The position numbers were made by a program, and so were the translations under genes. Shown here piece by piece: positions 20,295-29,731 of a stretch of DNA of 64,000 nt. Positions within the stretch are counted from its first letter, which is position 1. Every line of letters begins with the position of its first letter. This stretch comes from Flavobacteriales bacterium. Lineage in GTDB: Bacteria; Bacteroidota; Bacteroidia; Flavobacteriales_F; PHOS-HE28. The DNA is taken from NCBI GenBank assembly GCA_016703105.1, contig JADJCS010000009.1:124001-188000 (forward strand), written 5' to 3'. A model generated the notes under the pieces. That model saw nothing but the letters and a program-made list of their open reading frames with translations, ran no database searches and had not been told where the DNA came from.

Positions 20295-20420
20295 CGGAGC
20301 ACCGCTGTGAACGGACCATGAAGGGGACGTTACCGGGGGTGCGATCCAGGAGAAGGCCTCCGCATGCGTTGCCTACCTTCGGCGCCCCGGACCGCGTCCC
20401 CTTTGGAGCTATCCGCTGGA

Positions 20421-20987
20421 ATGGCCGAGAGCGAAACCACCGTATCCCGCGTGAAGCTTCACAATATGGAGTTCACGCCCTACCTCAGCGCTGCGGAGTT
20501 GGAGGTCGCGATCGCACGAGTGGCGGGCGAGATCGATGCGAAGTATGCCGGACAACGGCCCCTCTTCCTCGGTGTGCTGAACGGTGCGTTCTTCTTCGCT
20601 GCCGAACTGATGAAGCGCCTGGATACGGAGTGCGAGATCAGCTTCATTAAAGTGGCGAGCTACCTGGGTACCTCCAGCAGCGGTTCGGTCACGCAACTCA
20701 TCGGACTTACCGAAAGGATCGAAGGCAGACATGTGGTGATCGTGGAGGACATCGTGGATACCGGCGGCACCATCGCGCACATCATGGAGGAACTAGCCGA
20801 GCGTCATCCGGCCAGTGTTGCGGTGGCCGCATTGCTCTTCAAGCCGGACGCGTACGAACGGCAGTACCCCATCGATCATGTGGCCGTGCGCATCCCCAAC
20901 GTCTTCGTAGTGGGCTCGGGGCTGGATCACGATGGCCTTGGGCGCAACCTGCCGGGGATCTGGCGCATTCTAGAACCCACTTCATGA
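20421..20987 (+). CDS. hpt: Hypoxanthine phosphoribosyltransferase
   Basis: This enzyme salvages hypoxanthine (and usually guanine) by transferring the phosphoribosyl group of PRPP to give IMP or GMP. The PRPP-binding loop VVIVEDIVDTGGTI is clear near residues 98-111, LFLGVLNGAFFFAAEL lies near 50-65, and the C-terminal loop VFVVGSGLDHDGLGRNLPGI is present. The start at 20421 (MAESETTVSR) gives 188 residues, close to the usual length; an upstream ATG at 20364 adds 19 unlikely residues. The stop overlaps the start of adk by 4 nt, indicating one operon for purine salvage and adenylate homeostasis. Confidence 0.93.
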   Translation: MAESETTVSRVKLHNMEFTPYLSAAELEVAIARVAGEIDAKYAGQRPLFLGVLNGAFFFAAELMKRLDTECEISFIKVASYLGTSSSGSVTQLIGLTERIEGRHVVIVEDIVDTGGTIAHIMEELAERHPASVAVAALLFKPDAYERQYPIDHVAVRIPNVFVVGSGLDHDGLGRNLPGIWRILEPTS

Positions 20988-21559
20988 CCAAGAAGCTCAA
21001 CCTCGTGCTGTTCGGCCCGCCGGGTGCAGGCAAGGGTACCCAGAGCGCCTTCCTGATCGAACGCCATGGCTTGGTACACCTGAGCACCGGCGATCTCCTT
21101 CGCGCGGAGATCAAGGCGGAAACACCGCTGGGGTTGGAGGCCCAGGAAATGATGGACCGCGGTGATCTGGTGCCCGATCATGTGGTGATCGGCATGATCC
21201 GCAACAAGATCGAAGCGCATATCGAAGCACCGGGCTTCATTTTCGATGGCTTCCCGCGCACCAAGGCCCAGGCCCAGAGCTTGGACGTCATGCTCGACGC
21301 CAAGAGCGAACCCATTACCTCCATGCTCGCGCTCGAAGTGCCCGAAGAGGAGCTTGTGAAGCGCCTGCTGAAACGCGGTGAGACCAGCGGGCGGCCCGAC
21401 GATAAGAACGAGGGCGTGATCCGCAATCGCATCCGCGAGTACGAGGAGAAGACCGCACCCCTTAAGGCCTACTACAGCGCCCAGGGCAAGTACAAAGGGA
21501 TCGATGGGGTCGGGTCCGTGGAGGACATCACCGATCGTTTGGGGAAGGCCATCGGCTAA
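20984..21559 (+). CDS. adk: Adenylate kinase
   Basis: This enzyme interconverts ATP + AMP and 2 ADP. The P-loop GPPGAGKGTQ lies near residues 11-20, the AMP-binding STGDLLR near 36-42, the NMP motif GFIFDGFPRTKAQA near 82-95, and the LID arginines in RNRIREYEEKTAPL near 146-159. At 191 residues it is the short form without a zinc LID, as is usual in Bacteroidota. It is coupled to hpt by an ATGA overlap. In related genomes obgE often follows directly; here a minus-strand secreted-protein gene lies in between. Confidence 0.96.
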   Translation: MTKKLNLVLFGPPGAGKGTQSAFLIERHGLVHLSTGDLLRAEIKAETPLGLEAQEMMDRGDLVPDHVVIGMIRNKIEAHIEAPGFIFDGFPRTKAQAQSLDVMLDAKSEPITSMLALEVPEEELVKRLLKRGETSGRPDDKNEGVIRNRIREYEEKTAPLKAYYSAQGKYKGIDGVGSVEDITDRLGKAIG

Positions 21560-21575
21560 CTGCCGCTGCTCCCGC

Positions 21576-23897
21576 TTATCGCTCCCGAAAGAAGCGCACT
21601 GTTCTCGTTGCAGTGTTCTGTTCCACTTCCAGGAAATAGGTTCCCGGTGAAAGGGTTACCACCTCGATCGTTCCCGGTCCGTTCAGTGTGCCCCGTTGCG
21701 TCAGGCGCCCGCCGATATCGCGGATCCGGTAGCGTACCGTTCCACTGAAACCATCGACCCTCAGCCGGTCGCGCGTTGGGTTGGGCATTACGATCAACTC
21801 AGTGTTGCTGTGCGAACGCACGCTGGTCGAATTGTCCACGAGGAACACCGCCGGCGGTGTCACGATCGCCTCATTGAAGTCGAAGACGATATGCGCGATG
21901 TTGCTCACGGTCTCGCCGAATTGCAGTTGTGTGCTGGGTCGCATGCTGAAGCGCACGAAGCCGTGGGATCCTGCTTCGTTGCTTCCGCTATCGGGCAATA
22001 GGATGGGATCGAAGATGAAGTGGAGCACGCCGTCCACCATGTACCAATCGCATGCATGGCTGCTGCCCAGGAATTGGAAGGTGGACCACTGCAATTGATG
22101 GGAAAGTGTATCCACGATCACCACGCGCTCGGCTTGGAAGGTGCCGGTGTTCTGGAAGCGGATGGTATAGGTGAGATCCAACTCATCGGCTTGTACTTGG
22201 GGGAGCGTAGCCGTGGGTGTGTCCAAGAGCTTGTCGTTCGGATCGTACGCACCGATCACGGTATCCACCCAGTTCGCGGTGTTGTTGGCCGGTGTGGTAT
22301 CACCCGCCAGCGGATCGATCAACGCGGTGTGCAACAAGGCGGTGCCAATAGGTACGGCCGCATCGGTATGCACGGTGATGGCTATCTGGCCTTGTGTTCC
22401 CGGGGGCAGGTTGGGGAGGGTCCAGTTCGCGGTGTTGGCGCTCTGCGTAGTTGGCGCAGGTGTGCTGCCCACCCAGCTTTGGTCCGTGTCGAAGGTGAGT
22501 TGCAGGTCCGCGCTCAACGTGGTGGTGCCGTAATTCTCGTAAGCGAGGTGGACGATGTTATCGAATCCGGGACGTGCAACGTTCGCGCCAATATCCACAC
22601 GCAGATCGTTCACCCCGGGCAGCAACGTGTAGGCGAAGTGGTTGGTGCTGTCCACCTCGCCAAGAGCGCCGAAGGTGGCGGTGTGCTGTGCTGGGGCGGT
22701 GTTGATCAGGTAAGGATAGTTGCTCGTGGAGGTGATGGTGTACGTACCGGGAAATGCCCCGCGCTCCCACCAACCATCGGATCCGCCGGGCACCAAGGCG
22801 TTCATTGGCTGGATGGCCACCTGCCCCCATGGGAAGATGGGTTCACCCGGGTCGATGAGGCCATTGGCATTGCTATCGATGACGTGGCGGCCGGCGATCA
22901 CTGCCGCCGTGCCGGAGCAATTCGTGTTCAGAACAGTACATAGCACAGTGTCACCCCCAGCGATGAATTGACCTTGAAGCGATACGATAGAATCAGGAAT
23001 GTTCGGTATGCACTGCCTTGAGTATGCGATCACATCCCGAACAGTGTTCGGGAACATCGGGAGACACAATTGCGGATCAACATCCATGTTGATGTACTCG
23101 ATCGTAACTGGCCAAGGGGCCATGTGCTCAAGTTGAAGGTTGAGCATGTAAGTTGTTCGCACCGAGTCCGGCCAGCTATCAATGCGCGGTATCCCGCCAT
23201 AAGTTCGGAAGTAGTCACAGCTCGAACCAACAAGGTCCAAGTTGCATGCGCCAAGATCGACCCCATGGAACCACATTTCACCACACCGCCATCCTGGCAA
23301 AACGAAGTTGAAAGTGTCTGATAGGCTGTGCCCAGAAGGGTAGAACTCGAGTTCGTCGAAATACCCGGAATTCGCGGAACACGAAACGGACCGGACCCGT
23401 GCGAATACCGCGTGGTGAATGGTGTCCTGTATCGAGGCGATGTTCAGGTCGATCGGGTGCCCGATGTTCGCGCTTACGATCTGCACTTTCCTGAGCGGTG
23501 CGCGGAGATCCGGAAGCGATATGTTCCGGGCCCCCATTACCACGTAGATCTCAAACTCATCCAGAATAGGCGGCAGGGCAGGGCAGACCACATCGATCTG
23601 TGACCAGGTGCTGCCATACGGGAGCACATGGCAGTATTCAAGGGCATCGAGGTATGCGAGACCCGTGAGGTCGACCACAGCAGTGTCCAGGTAAGGTGAC
23701 ATCCAGGTCACCGAATCCAAGGTCGCGATCCCCACATGGCTCGTGTCCATGATCCCGTTCACATCTACGATACCTGGAATGGACCCGTTGAGCCAGTTGC
23801 GCACGAGCGTGTCGGGGATGAAGACCTGGGCCGTAGCGTGTTGGCCGGTGGTGAGGAGCGTTCCGCAAAGCGCGAAAAGGGCGAACTGGTGTTTCAT
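21576..23897 (-). CDS. Secreted T9SS protein with DUF7619-like domain
   Basis: The 773-residue protein has a signal peptide (LFALCGTLLTTGQHATAQ). The N-terminal region (about 24-300) includes a leucine-rich-repeat-like start (MDTSHVGIATLDSV, TGLAYLDALEYCHV). A region with adhesin-like beta domains follows. Residues about 545-690 match the conserved repeat domain often found just before T9SS signals in this phylum (GAYDPNDKLLDTP, then LTYTIRFQNTGTFQAE and IAHIVFDFNEAIVTPP). The end (about 700-773) is a type A sorting domain (IVMPNPTRDRLRV, LSPGTYFLEV). It runs opposite to adk and obgE and ends only 16 nt from the adk stop. Confidence 0.82.
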   Translation of the reverse strand: MKHQFALFALCGTLLTTGQHATAQVFIPDTLVRNWLNGSIPGIVDVNGIMDTSHVGIATLDSVTWMSPYLDTAVVDLTGLAYLDALEYCHVLPYGSTWSQIDVVCPALPPILDEFEIYVVMGARNISLPDLRAPLRKVQIVSANIGHPIDLNIASIQDTIHHAVFARVRSVSCSANSGYFDELEFYPSGHSLSDTFNFVLPGWRCGEMWFHGVDLGACNLDLVGSSCDYFRTYGGIPRIDSWPDSVRTTYMLNLQLEHMAPWPVTIEYINMDVDPQLCLPMFPNTVRDVIAYSRQCIPNIPDSIVSLQGQFIAGGDTVLCTVLNTNCSGTAAVIAGRHVIDSNANGLIDPGEPIFPWGQVAIQPMNALVPGGSDGWWERGAFPGTYTITSTSNYPYLINTAPAQHTATFGALGEVDSTNHFAYTLLPGVNDLRVDIGANVARPGFDNIVHLAYENYGTTTLSADLQLTFDTDQSWVGSTPAPTTQSANTANWTLPNLPPGTQGQIAITVHTDAAVPIGTALLHTALIDPLAGDTTPANNTANWVDTVIGAYDPNDKLLDTPTATLPQVQADELDLTYTIRFQNTGTFQAERVVIVDTLSHQLQWSTFQFLGSSHACDWYMVDGVLHFIFDPILLPDSGSNEAGSHGFVRFSMRPSTQLQFGETVSNIAHIVFDFNEAIVTPPAVFLVDNSTSVRSHSNTELIVMPNPTRDRLRVDGFSGTVRYRIRDIGGRLTQRGTLNGPGTIEVVTLSPGTYFLEVEQNTATRTVRFFRER

Positions 23898-24028
23898 GCG
23901 TGCGGAATATCAAGTCCAGGTGAAGGGCGATGAAGGTAGGTCACTGATCAGACGTGCCGACCTCATCGGGTTGCTGCCGCTGGCTGTGAAATACGCACTA
24001 GTGGGGATATGGCGACCTTTGCCCGCCT

Positions 24029-25015
24029 ATGAATTTCATTGACCATATCCGCATCGAGTTCCGGAGCGGCAAGGGCGGCGCCGGTTCGCGCCACCTGCGC
24101 CGGGAGAAGTACATGCCCAAGGGCGGGCCCGATGGCGGCGACGGCGGCCGGGGCGGCAACGTGATCCTGCGCGGCAACGCCCAGCTGTGGACCTTGCTGC
24201 ATCTGCGCTACACCAAGCATGTGATCGCCGGTGATGGTGGGAGCGGTGGTTCCAACCAACGCAGTGGCAAGGCCGGCAAGGACGTGGTGATCGAAGTGCC
24301 CCTCGGCACGCTCGCCAAGAACGAGGACACCGCCGAGGTGATCTGTGAAGTGATGCACGACGGCGAAGAGCACATCCTGCTGGCCGGCGGCAGAGGAGGC
24401 CAGGGCAACCAGCACTTCGCCACCGCCACACGGCAAACGCCGCGCTTCGCCCAACCCGGCGAACCTGGCAAGGAGCAGTGGATGGCCATGGAACTGAAGG
24501 TGCTCGCCGATGTGGGCCTCGTCGGTTTTCCCAACGCGGGCAAGAGCACCCTGCTCGCGGCCATTACCGCCGCCAAACCCAAGATCGCCGACTACGCCTT
24601 CACCACGCTCACGCCCAACTTGGGCATCGTGCCCTACCACGACCATTTGAGCTTCGTGATGGCGGACATCCCCGGCATCATCGAAGGGGCGCACGAAGGC
24701 AAGGGGCTCGGGCTGCGCTTCCTGCGGCACATCGAGCGCAACAGTGTGCTGCTTTTCATGGTGCCTGCGGATAGCAAGGACATCAAAGAGGACTACACGG
24801 TGCTGCTGAACGAACTGGAACAATTCTCTCCTGAACTATTGGACAAGGACCGCGTGCTGGCCGTTACCAAGTGCGATCTGCTCGATGACGAACTGCGCAC
24901 CGCCATCCGCAAGGAATTGCCCAAGGGCGTCGAGACGGTGCTGATCAGTTCCGTGAGCGGCTTCGGGTTGCCAGAGCTGAAGGACCTGTTGTGGAAGGTG
25001 CTCCATCGGTCATGA
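24029..25015 (+). CDS. obgE: GTPase ObgE/CgtA
   Basis: This essential GTPase binds the 50S ribosomal subunit and links ribosome assembly to stress signalling. The glycine-rich Obg fold is seen at the start (FRSGKGGAGSRHLRREKYMP, GGPDGGDGGRGG). The G-domain motifs are G1 GFPNAGKST (about residues 165-173), switch/G3 DIPGIIEGAHEGKGLG (about 212-227), and TKCDLL for G4 (about 288-293). It has 328 residues, with no C-terminal extension, which is normal for the phylum. Its stop overlaps the start of the PAP2 gene (ATGA), starting a four-gene chain of close or overlapping genes. Confidence 0.96.
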   Translation: MNFIDHIRIEFRSGKGGAGSRHLRREKYMPKGGPDGGDGGRGGNVILRGNAQLWTLLHLRYTKHVIAGDGGSGGSNQRSGKAGKDVVIEVPLGTLAKNEDTAEVICEVMHDGEEHILLAGGRGGQGNQHFATATRQTPRFAQPGEPGKEQWMAMELKVLADVGLVGFPNAGKSTLLAAITAAKPKIADYAFTTLTPNLGIVPYHDHLSFVMADIPGIIEGAHEGKGLGLRFLRHIERNSVLLFMVPADSKDIKEDYTVLLNELEQFSPELLDKDRVLAVTKCDLLDDELRTAIRKELPKGVETVLISSVSGFGLPELKDLLWKVLHRS

Positions 25016-25593
25016 ACCCATTGTCCGCTATCGTCGATCTGGACACCGACCTCTTCCTGCTGATCAACGGGGCGCATGCGCCATGGGCCGATGCCGTGAT
25101 GGGTCTGGCGTCGGACATGCGGATCTGGTTCCCGGCGTACGCGCTCTTCCTGGTGCTTTTGAAGAAGCGTTATGCCTGGAAAGGCCTGTTCCTCGCCCTG
25201 CCCGTGATCGCGCTGATGATCGTGGCGAGCGATACGGGCAGCGTGCTCCTCTTCAAGGAGACCGTACATCGCCTGCGGCCGTGCCATGAACCCGCGCTGC
25301 AAGGGTCCGTGCATCTGGTGAACGGGTATTGCGGGGGACAGTACGGCTTCGTTTCCTCCCACGCCTCCAACCACTTCGCCATCGCGGCCTTCATGGCATG
25401 GGCGCTACAAGGCCGTCCGCTTTGGGCGGGTGGTGCGTTGTTCGGCTGGGCCGCGTTCATTGGCTTCAGCCGTATCTATCTGGGTGTGCACTATCCAGGC
25501 GATGTGCTGGTAGGTGGGCTCTACGGCATCGTCGTGGGCTCCTTGTTCTTCGCCATCTTTCGGCGCGTGCTGGCATTGCGCGCGAAGGCATGA
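25012..25593 (+). CDS. PAP2-family membrane phosphatase
   Basis: This is a membrane-bound phosphatase of the PAP2 type, acting on lipid phosphates such as undecaprenyl diphosphate or phosphatidylglycerol phosphate. The three-part active site is visible: KETVHRLRP (about residues 83-91), SSHASNHF (about 118-125, the PSGH-equivalent) and SRIYLGVHYPGDVLVG (about 153-168). Several hydrophobic helices surround these. The start at 25012 overlaps the obgE stop, and its own stop overlaps crcB. The exact substrate cannot be read from sequence. Confidence 0.9.
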   Translation: MNPLSAIVDLDTDLFLLINGAHAPWADAVMGLASDMRIWFPAYALFLVLLKKRYAWKGLFLALPVIALMIVASDTGSVLLFKETVHRLRPCHEPALQGSVHLVNGYCGGQYGFVSSHASNHFAIAAFMAWALQGRPLWAGGALFGWAAFIGFSRIYLGVHYPGDVLVGGLYGIVVGSLFFAIFRRVLALRAKA

Positions 25594-25958
25594 ACACCTG
25601 GTTGGCGGTTTTTCTGGGCGGTGGTGCGGGCAGCGTGGTGCGTTACGGCATCTCCCGTCTCTTCATCGGTTTGGACGTGCGCGGCGGTTTCCCCTGGGCC
25701 ACGCTCTCCGCCAACGTGTTGGCCACTGCCCTCCTCGCGTGGTTGATACTGCGCTGGCAGCTGCATCTGCCTGGAAAGGAGCAGTGGTACGCCTTGCTCG
25801 CCATCGGTTTCTGCGGAGGCTTCAGCACCCTCAGCACTTTCAGTTCCGAGAACTACACACTGCTGCGCGATGGACTCTACGTCTATGCCACGCTGAACAT
25901 CGTGGTCAGCGTGATGGCCGGCATATTCTTTTTCCACCTTTTCGCACGTCCCGTATGA
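25590..25958 (+). CDS. crcB: Fluoride efflux channel CrcB/Fluc
   Basis: This four-helix membrane protein of 122 residues exports fluoride as a dual-topology dimer. Family motifs are GGGAGSVVRYGISR near the N-terminus (residues 8-21), TLSANVLATALLAW (the conserved Asn of helix 2), and GFCGGFSTLSTFSSE (about 73-87), which corresponds to the G-x-x-G-x-x-T-T/S-F-S-T/S-F segment lining the pore. Its start overlaps the stop of the PAP2 gene by 4 nt. No fluoride riboswitch is expected or seen, because the gene is internal to a chain. Confidence 0.93.
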   Translation: MNTWLAVFLGGGAGSVVRYGISRLFIGLDVRGGFPWATLSANVLATALLAWLILRWQLHLPGKEQWYALLAIGFCGGFSTLSTFSSENYTLLRDGLYVYATLNIVVSVMAGIFFFHLFARPV

Positions 25959-26053
25959 AACTTCCGATCCGCCCCGTGATCTTGTTCCTTCGTTCGGTCG
26001 ACCCGGTTCGCCTTCGCTGGGCTATGGCGAACGATGTGGGTCGACGCTCCAGC

Positions 26054-27769
26054 ATGTTCCGGCCGATCCTGCTACCACTGTTGTTCCCTGTCATCCTCTT
26101 CGCGCAGGAAAAGGGAAGACCGATCCCAGTTCCCGTCGCTACCGTGAGGGTTGCTTCGGCACAACCACCCGCTTGGACCACGCCCCCGAAGCTGGTGGTA
26201 GGCATCATCGTAGACCAGATGCGAACGGATTACATCTATAGGTACTGGGACAACTTCGGCGATGGTGGCTTCAAGCGGCTGATCGGAGAAGGTGCCTTTT
26301 GTCGCGATGCCCATTTCGATCATGTGCCCACCGAAACGGGCCCCGGCCATGCCACGGTCTATACGGGAGCGCCTCCCGGCCGCCACGGCATCGTGTTGAA
26401 CGAACGGTACATCAAGGGATCCGGCCGGATCGCGTATTGCGTCGAGGACCCCGATGTACAAGGGGTGGGCATCGCAGGCTCTTCCGGGCAACGGTCCCCG
26501 CGCGAACTTCTGGTCACCACCCTTTCCGACGAACTGGAGCGGCGCACGGACGGGGCTTCGAGAACGATCGGGCTCTCGTTCAAAGATCGCGGCGCCATTT
26601 TGCCGATCGGTCGGACAGGGGATGGTGCCTACTGGTTCGGCAAGGGCCCGCAAGGCCCATGGGTCACCAGCACTTGGTACATGGAGCAACTTCCGAAGTG
26701 GGTGGTCGACTTCAATGCGGAGGGCCGAGCGGCGAAGTATCTCCAGAACACCTGGGAGCCACTGCTCCCCCGGGCCCGCTATCACACACCGCTGGAGGAC
26801 GACAACCCCTTTGAAACACCGATCCCTAGCGCTTCCTCCGCAACTCTTCCATTGGACCTCCGCCCACTGTTCCAGGCGAGCGGATCGACCGCGGTGATCA
26901 CATATACGCCTTGGGCCAATACCCTTACCACGGACTTTGCGCTTGCCGCACTGGTCGGGGAGGAGCTCGGTGTGGACGCGGTTCCGGACCTCCTGGCCAT
27001 CAGTTATAGCGCCACGGATTACTTGAGCCATTGGATGGGTCCGCGCGCGTTGGAAGTGGAGGATATGTATCTCCGCTTGGACAAGGAACTCGCCCGCTTG
27101 TTCGCCGATCTCGACGTGCGGGTGGGCAAGGGACAATACACCGTGTTCCTCACTGCGGATCACGCCGGGCCTGATCTGCCGGGCTTTGTAAAAGAGATGA
27201 AGGGCAACGCGGATTATCTGGATGAAGGGGCGATGGAGGAGCGGGTCAATGCCGCGCTCTCCGCCAACTTGGGCCCGGGCGATTGGGTGGATACACTCCT
27301 CTTCGGACAGGTCTATTTGAACGACTCCTTGATCCGAGCGCGCAAGGCGGATCGTGCTCTGGTGCAGCGGCTCACAGTGCAGGCGTTACTGAGCGAACGG
27401 GTGATCGCCGACGCGGTGACCGCGGTGGATCTGGCGACCAACCAGTATCACGAAGGCGTGCGGCGAAGCCTACAGCGCGGGTACATAGCGCAACGGAACG
27501 GAGATGTCCTCTTCGCTGCCCAGCCCGGTTGTTTTCAGCCCTACGCCGATGACCCGGCCAGGGGGGTCAGCCATGGATCCCCATGGAACTACGACACGCA
27601 TGTACCCATCCTTTTCATGGGCAAAGGGATAAGCCACGGCGAAGTGCTTCGCCGGGTTTCGGTGGAGGACGTCGCTCCCACCGTCGCCATGCTCGTGGGA
27701 ATGACCATGCCCAATGCATCGACCGGCCAGGTGGTCCCCGAAGTGATCGGGATTGAACTTGGACGCTGA
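26054..27769 (+). CDS. Alkaline phosphatase family protein (PafA-like)
   Basis: This is a predicted periplasmic or surface phosphomonoesterase of the alkaline phosphatase superfamily, close to the PafA type. The first metal ligand and nucleophile region are in VVGIIVDQMRTDYI and PTETGPGHATVYTGAPPGRHGI (Thr nucleophile in the ETGPGHA stretch). Later metal ligands are in the SYSATDYLSHWMGP and LTADHAGPDLPG segments, and in SHGSPWNYDTHVPILFMG near the C-terminus. The start at 26054 was chosen because it begins with a signal peptide (FRPILLPLLFPVILFAQ). An in-frame ATG at 25955 that overlaps the crcB stop would add 33 residues and keep translational coupling, so the true start is open. Confidence 0.88.
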   Translation: MFRPILLPLLFPVILFAQEKGRPIPVPVATVRVASAQPPAWTTPPKLVVGIIVDQMRTDYIYRYWDNFGDGGFKRLIGEGAFCRDAHFDHVPTETGPGHATVYTGAPPGRHGIVLNERYIKGSGRIAYCVEDPDVQGVGIAGSSGQRSPRELLVTTLSDELERRTDGASRTIGLSFKDRGAILPIGRTGDGAYWFGKGPQGPWVTSTWYMEQLPKWVVDFNAEGRAAKYLQNTWEPLLPRARYHTPLEDDNPFETPIPSASSATLPLDLRPLFQASGSTAVITYTPWANTLTTDFALAALVGEELGVDAVPDLLAISYSATDYLSHWMGPRALEVEDMYLRLDKELARLFADLDVRVGKGQYTVFLTADHAGPDLPGFVKEMKGNADYLDEGAMEERVNAALSANLGPGDWVDTLLFGQVYLNDSLIRARKADRALVQRLTVQALLSERVIADAVTAVDLATNQYHEGVRRSLQRGYIAQRNGDVLFAAQPGCFQPYADDPARGVSHGSPWNYDTHVPILFMGKGISHGEVLRRVSVEDVAPTVAMLVGMTMPNASTGQVVPEVIGIELGR

Positions 27770-27891
27770 CAAGGCTCCGGGGTTGTCATTTTTGTCAAGC
27801 AGGATTTATCCACCACTGATCGGGATAACGTGATCTCCGCTGTGCGCGAGGCTCGGTCCGCGCGCCTCTACATTGGTCCGTGCTCCCAGCG

Positions 27892-28302
27892 ATGCCCCGT
27901 GCCGCGCATGCGCCCTACGAACTGTGGCGTGAGGACGGTCTTCTGCGGGTGGAGCTCACGGCCCAGGCCAGGATCGGTCGGTGGGAGATGTGCGAGTTGA
28001 TCCGGCTCGCTGAGGCCATGGATCCGCAGGGGTCGATGCCGCTACTGGTCATGCTTGGACCGCAAGTGCGGGTGAGCCCCGACGCGCGCACTTTGCTTGT
28101 GCGCTGCAGCAAACGCAGAGGCCGGGCCGTGGCGTTCATCGCTGCCGAACTCGCGGACCGGTTGCAAGGGGAGTTCTTCCTCCGCTTCCACAAGCCGGCC
28201 TTCCCGTTCCGGGTATGCGCGGAGGTGCATGAAGCGTTGGCATGGATCGCCCGATGGAAACCGCAGTTGATGCCGCTGCCCCGCTCACCGAGCGACTGTT
28301 GA
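27892..28302 (+). CDS. Hypothetical STAS-like small protein
   Basis: The 136-residue protein alternates short strands and helices (LLRVELTAQARIGRWEM, then MPLLVMLGPQVRVSPDAR and RAVAFIAAELADRLQGEFFL). This recalls the small STAS/SpoIIAA-like proteins of Bacteroidota (DUF7793-type), whose role is unknown. A GTG start at 27880 is also possible. It is not clearly in an operon with its neighbours. Confidence 0.55.
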   Translation: MPRAAHAPYELWREDGLLRVELTAQARIGRWEMCELIRLAEAMDPQGSMPLLVMLGPQVRVSPDARTLLVRCSKRRGRAVAFIAAELADRLQGEFFLRFHKPAFPFRVCAEVHEALAWIARWKPQLMPLPRSPSDC

Positions 28303-28383
28303 TCGCCTTGTGGGGATCTTTTGGGCAGCGACGCCTTCGGTCCCTGAGGGGTGGGACTAAGTTCACCCCTTCGTAGCAGAGCC

Positions 28384-29718
28384 ATGCGCGCCGTCGCACC
28401 GATCTTCCTAGTACTGTCGTGCTTTTCGGGCATGGCGCAGGACCTTGTGCTGCATGCCGGAGCGGAGGCCGGATCGGTGCATGTGCGCGGTGTGTCGAGC
28501 GATACCACCGCTCCACAACCCCTGTTCCAAGCCACCTGGCGCTATGCACCTGATGTGGCCGAGCCCGCTTTCACCTTCCTCCGTACCGCCAACAGCCCGG
28601 TGGGGAGCCTCATGCTCGACCGTTTGGTTGAAGCCGGTATCGGTGCCTACCTGGACCATCATGTCCAGTTCACGCGTGATGGTGTGCGCACGGATCAGCC
28701 ACTTGCCTATCTCGTCCTGGCGCTTGAGGGCCAGGTACGCAGTGCGGCGGAAGAGTTCCAGGCGGCGGACCTCTTCACCGGGTTCAGCCCACCTACGCGC
28801 GATCAACTCGATCGTTTGTTGCAACTCGACTGGTCGCAAGCCCGCATGCCGATCGATGCTGGCGGCGATGGGGATCGATACCTCGCCATTTACCGTTTCG
28901 TGCGCAGCCAGCGCGAGGAGCTCGAGCGTCAGTTCCGCGCCGATCTTTTGCCTTTGGCTACCGTAGCCGTTCTGGGTGCGACCGCTACGGATCCCGGTAC
29001 GACCGTGGAGGTACCGAGCGTTTGTGGTACCGTGTTCGACCAGGAGAATTTCCTGTGCGCGCTCGATCTGTCCCTGGCCGATACGGGCCGCGGAGAAGTG
29101 GATCCGCCACTGCTGGAGATGCCCACCCCTGCCGTGGTCGCTCCTCCTCCGGCGGCGGAGGTCGTTCAGGCCCCGGCGCGCATCCGAAAGCGGGATCGCT
29201 GGCTGAAGGCCGAACTGGACGGCATCCATGAACGCATCGATCGCATGGACCAGCGCAAGCAACTCTGGGAGCTGCGCGACCGGATGGATGACATCCAGGG
29301 GCAGGTGGACGACCTGCGTCTCCAGGTGGATGATGTGCGTGCCGATCAAGGATCCTCGAACGGCTCGGAGAACCCCATCGCCAACCTCAGTGCGCTCACC
29401 GGCCGCGATATCACCGTGCGGTTCCTGCGTGCTTCGGCCGATCTGGAACCGGAGCAACGGCTGCTCCTCAACGAAGTGTTCGAGCAACTGGCCCGTGCCC
29501 CGCGCGAGCGGGTCTTGATCACCGGCTATACCGACCGCAGTGGCGATGCCGCTGTGAACCTCGCCCTGAGCGAATGGCGCGCACGCACAGTGCGCAACTA
29601 CCTGCTGCAACGCGGCATCGCCCCTGAACGCTTGTTGGTGAACTATTACGGTGATAGCCGCAGTAACGGACGCGATCCGAGCGAGCGGCGCGTGGAGATC
29701 GAGTGGCTGAGCGAGTAA
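28384..29718 (+). CDS. OmpA-family protein with coiled coil
   Basis: The 444-residue exported protein has a signal peptide (VAPIFLVLSCFSGMAQ). The C-terminal 110 residues form an OmpA-like peptidoglycan-binding domain (VRFLRASADLEPEQRLLLNE, then ITGYTDRSGDAAVNLALSEWRA with the Asp/Arg contacts, and YYGDSRSNGRDPSERRVEI). Before it lies a charged heptad-like stretch (about 270-325, ELDGIHERIDRMDQRKQ, DDIQGQVDDLRLQVDDV) that should form a coiled coil. The N-terminal 250 residues are not recognised. It probably anchors something to the cell wall. Confidence 0.88.
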   Translation: MRAVAPIFLVLSCFSGMAQDLVLHAGAEAGSVHVRGVSSDTTAPQPLFQATWRYAPDVAEPAFTFLRTANSPVGSLMLDRLVEAGIGAYLDHHVQFTRDGVRTDQPLAYLVLALEGQVRSAAEEFQAADLFTGFSPPTRDQLDRLLQLDWSQARMPIDAGGDGDRYLAIYRFVRSQREELERQFRADLLPLATVAVLGATATDPGTTVEVPSVCGTVFDQENFLCALDLSLADTGRGEVDPPLLEMPTPAVVAPPPAAEVVQAPARIRKRDRWLKAELDGIHERIDRMDQRKQLWELRDRMDDIQGQVDDLRLQVDDVRADQGSSNGSENPIANLSALTGRDITVRFLRASADLEPEQRLLLNEVFEQLARAPRERVLITGYTDRSGDAAVNLALSEWRARTVRNYLLQRGIAPERLLVNYYGDSRSNGRDPSERRVEIEWLSE

Positions 29719-29731
29719 GGGGCCGCTCGGA

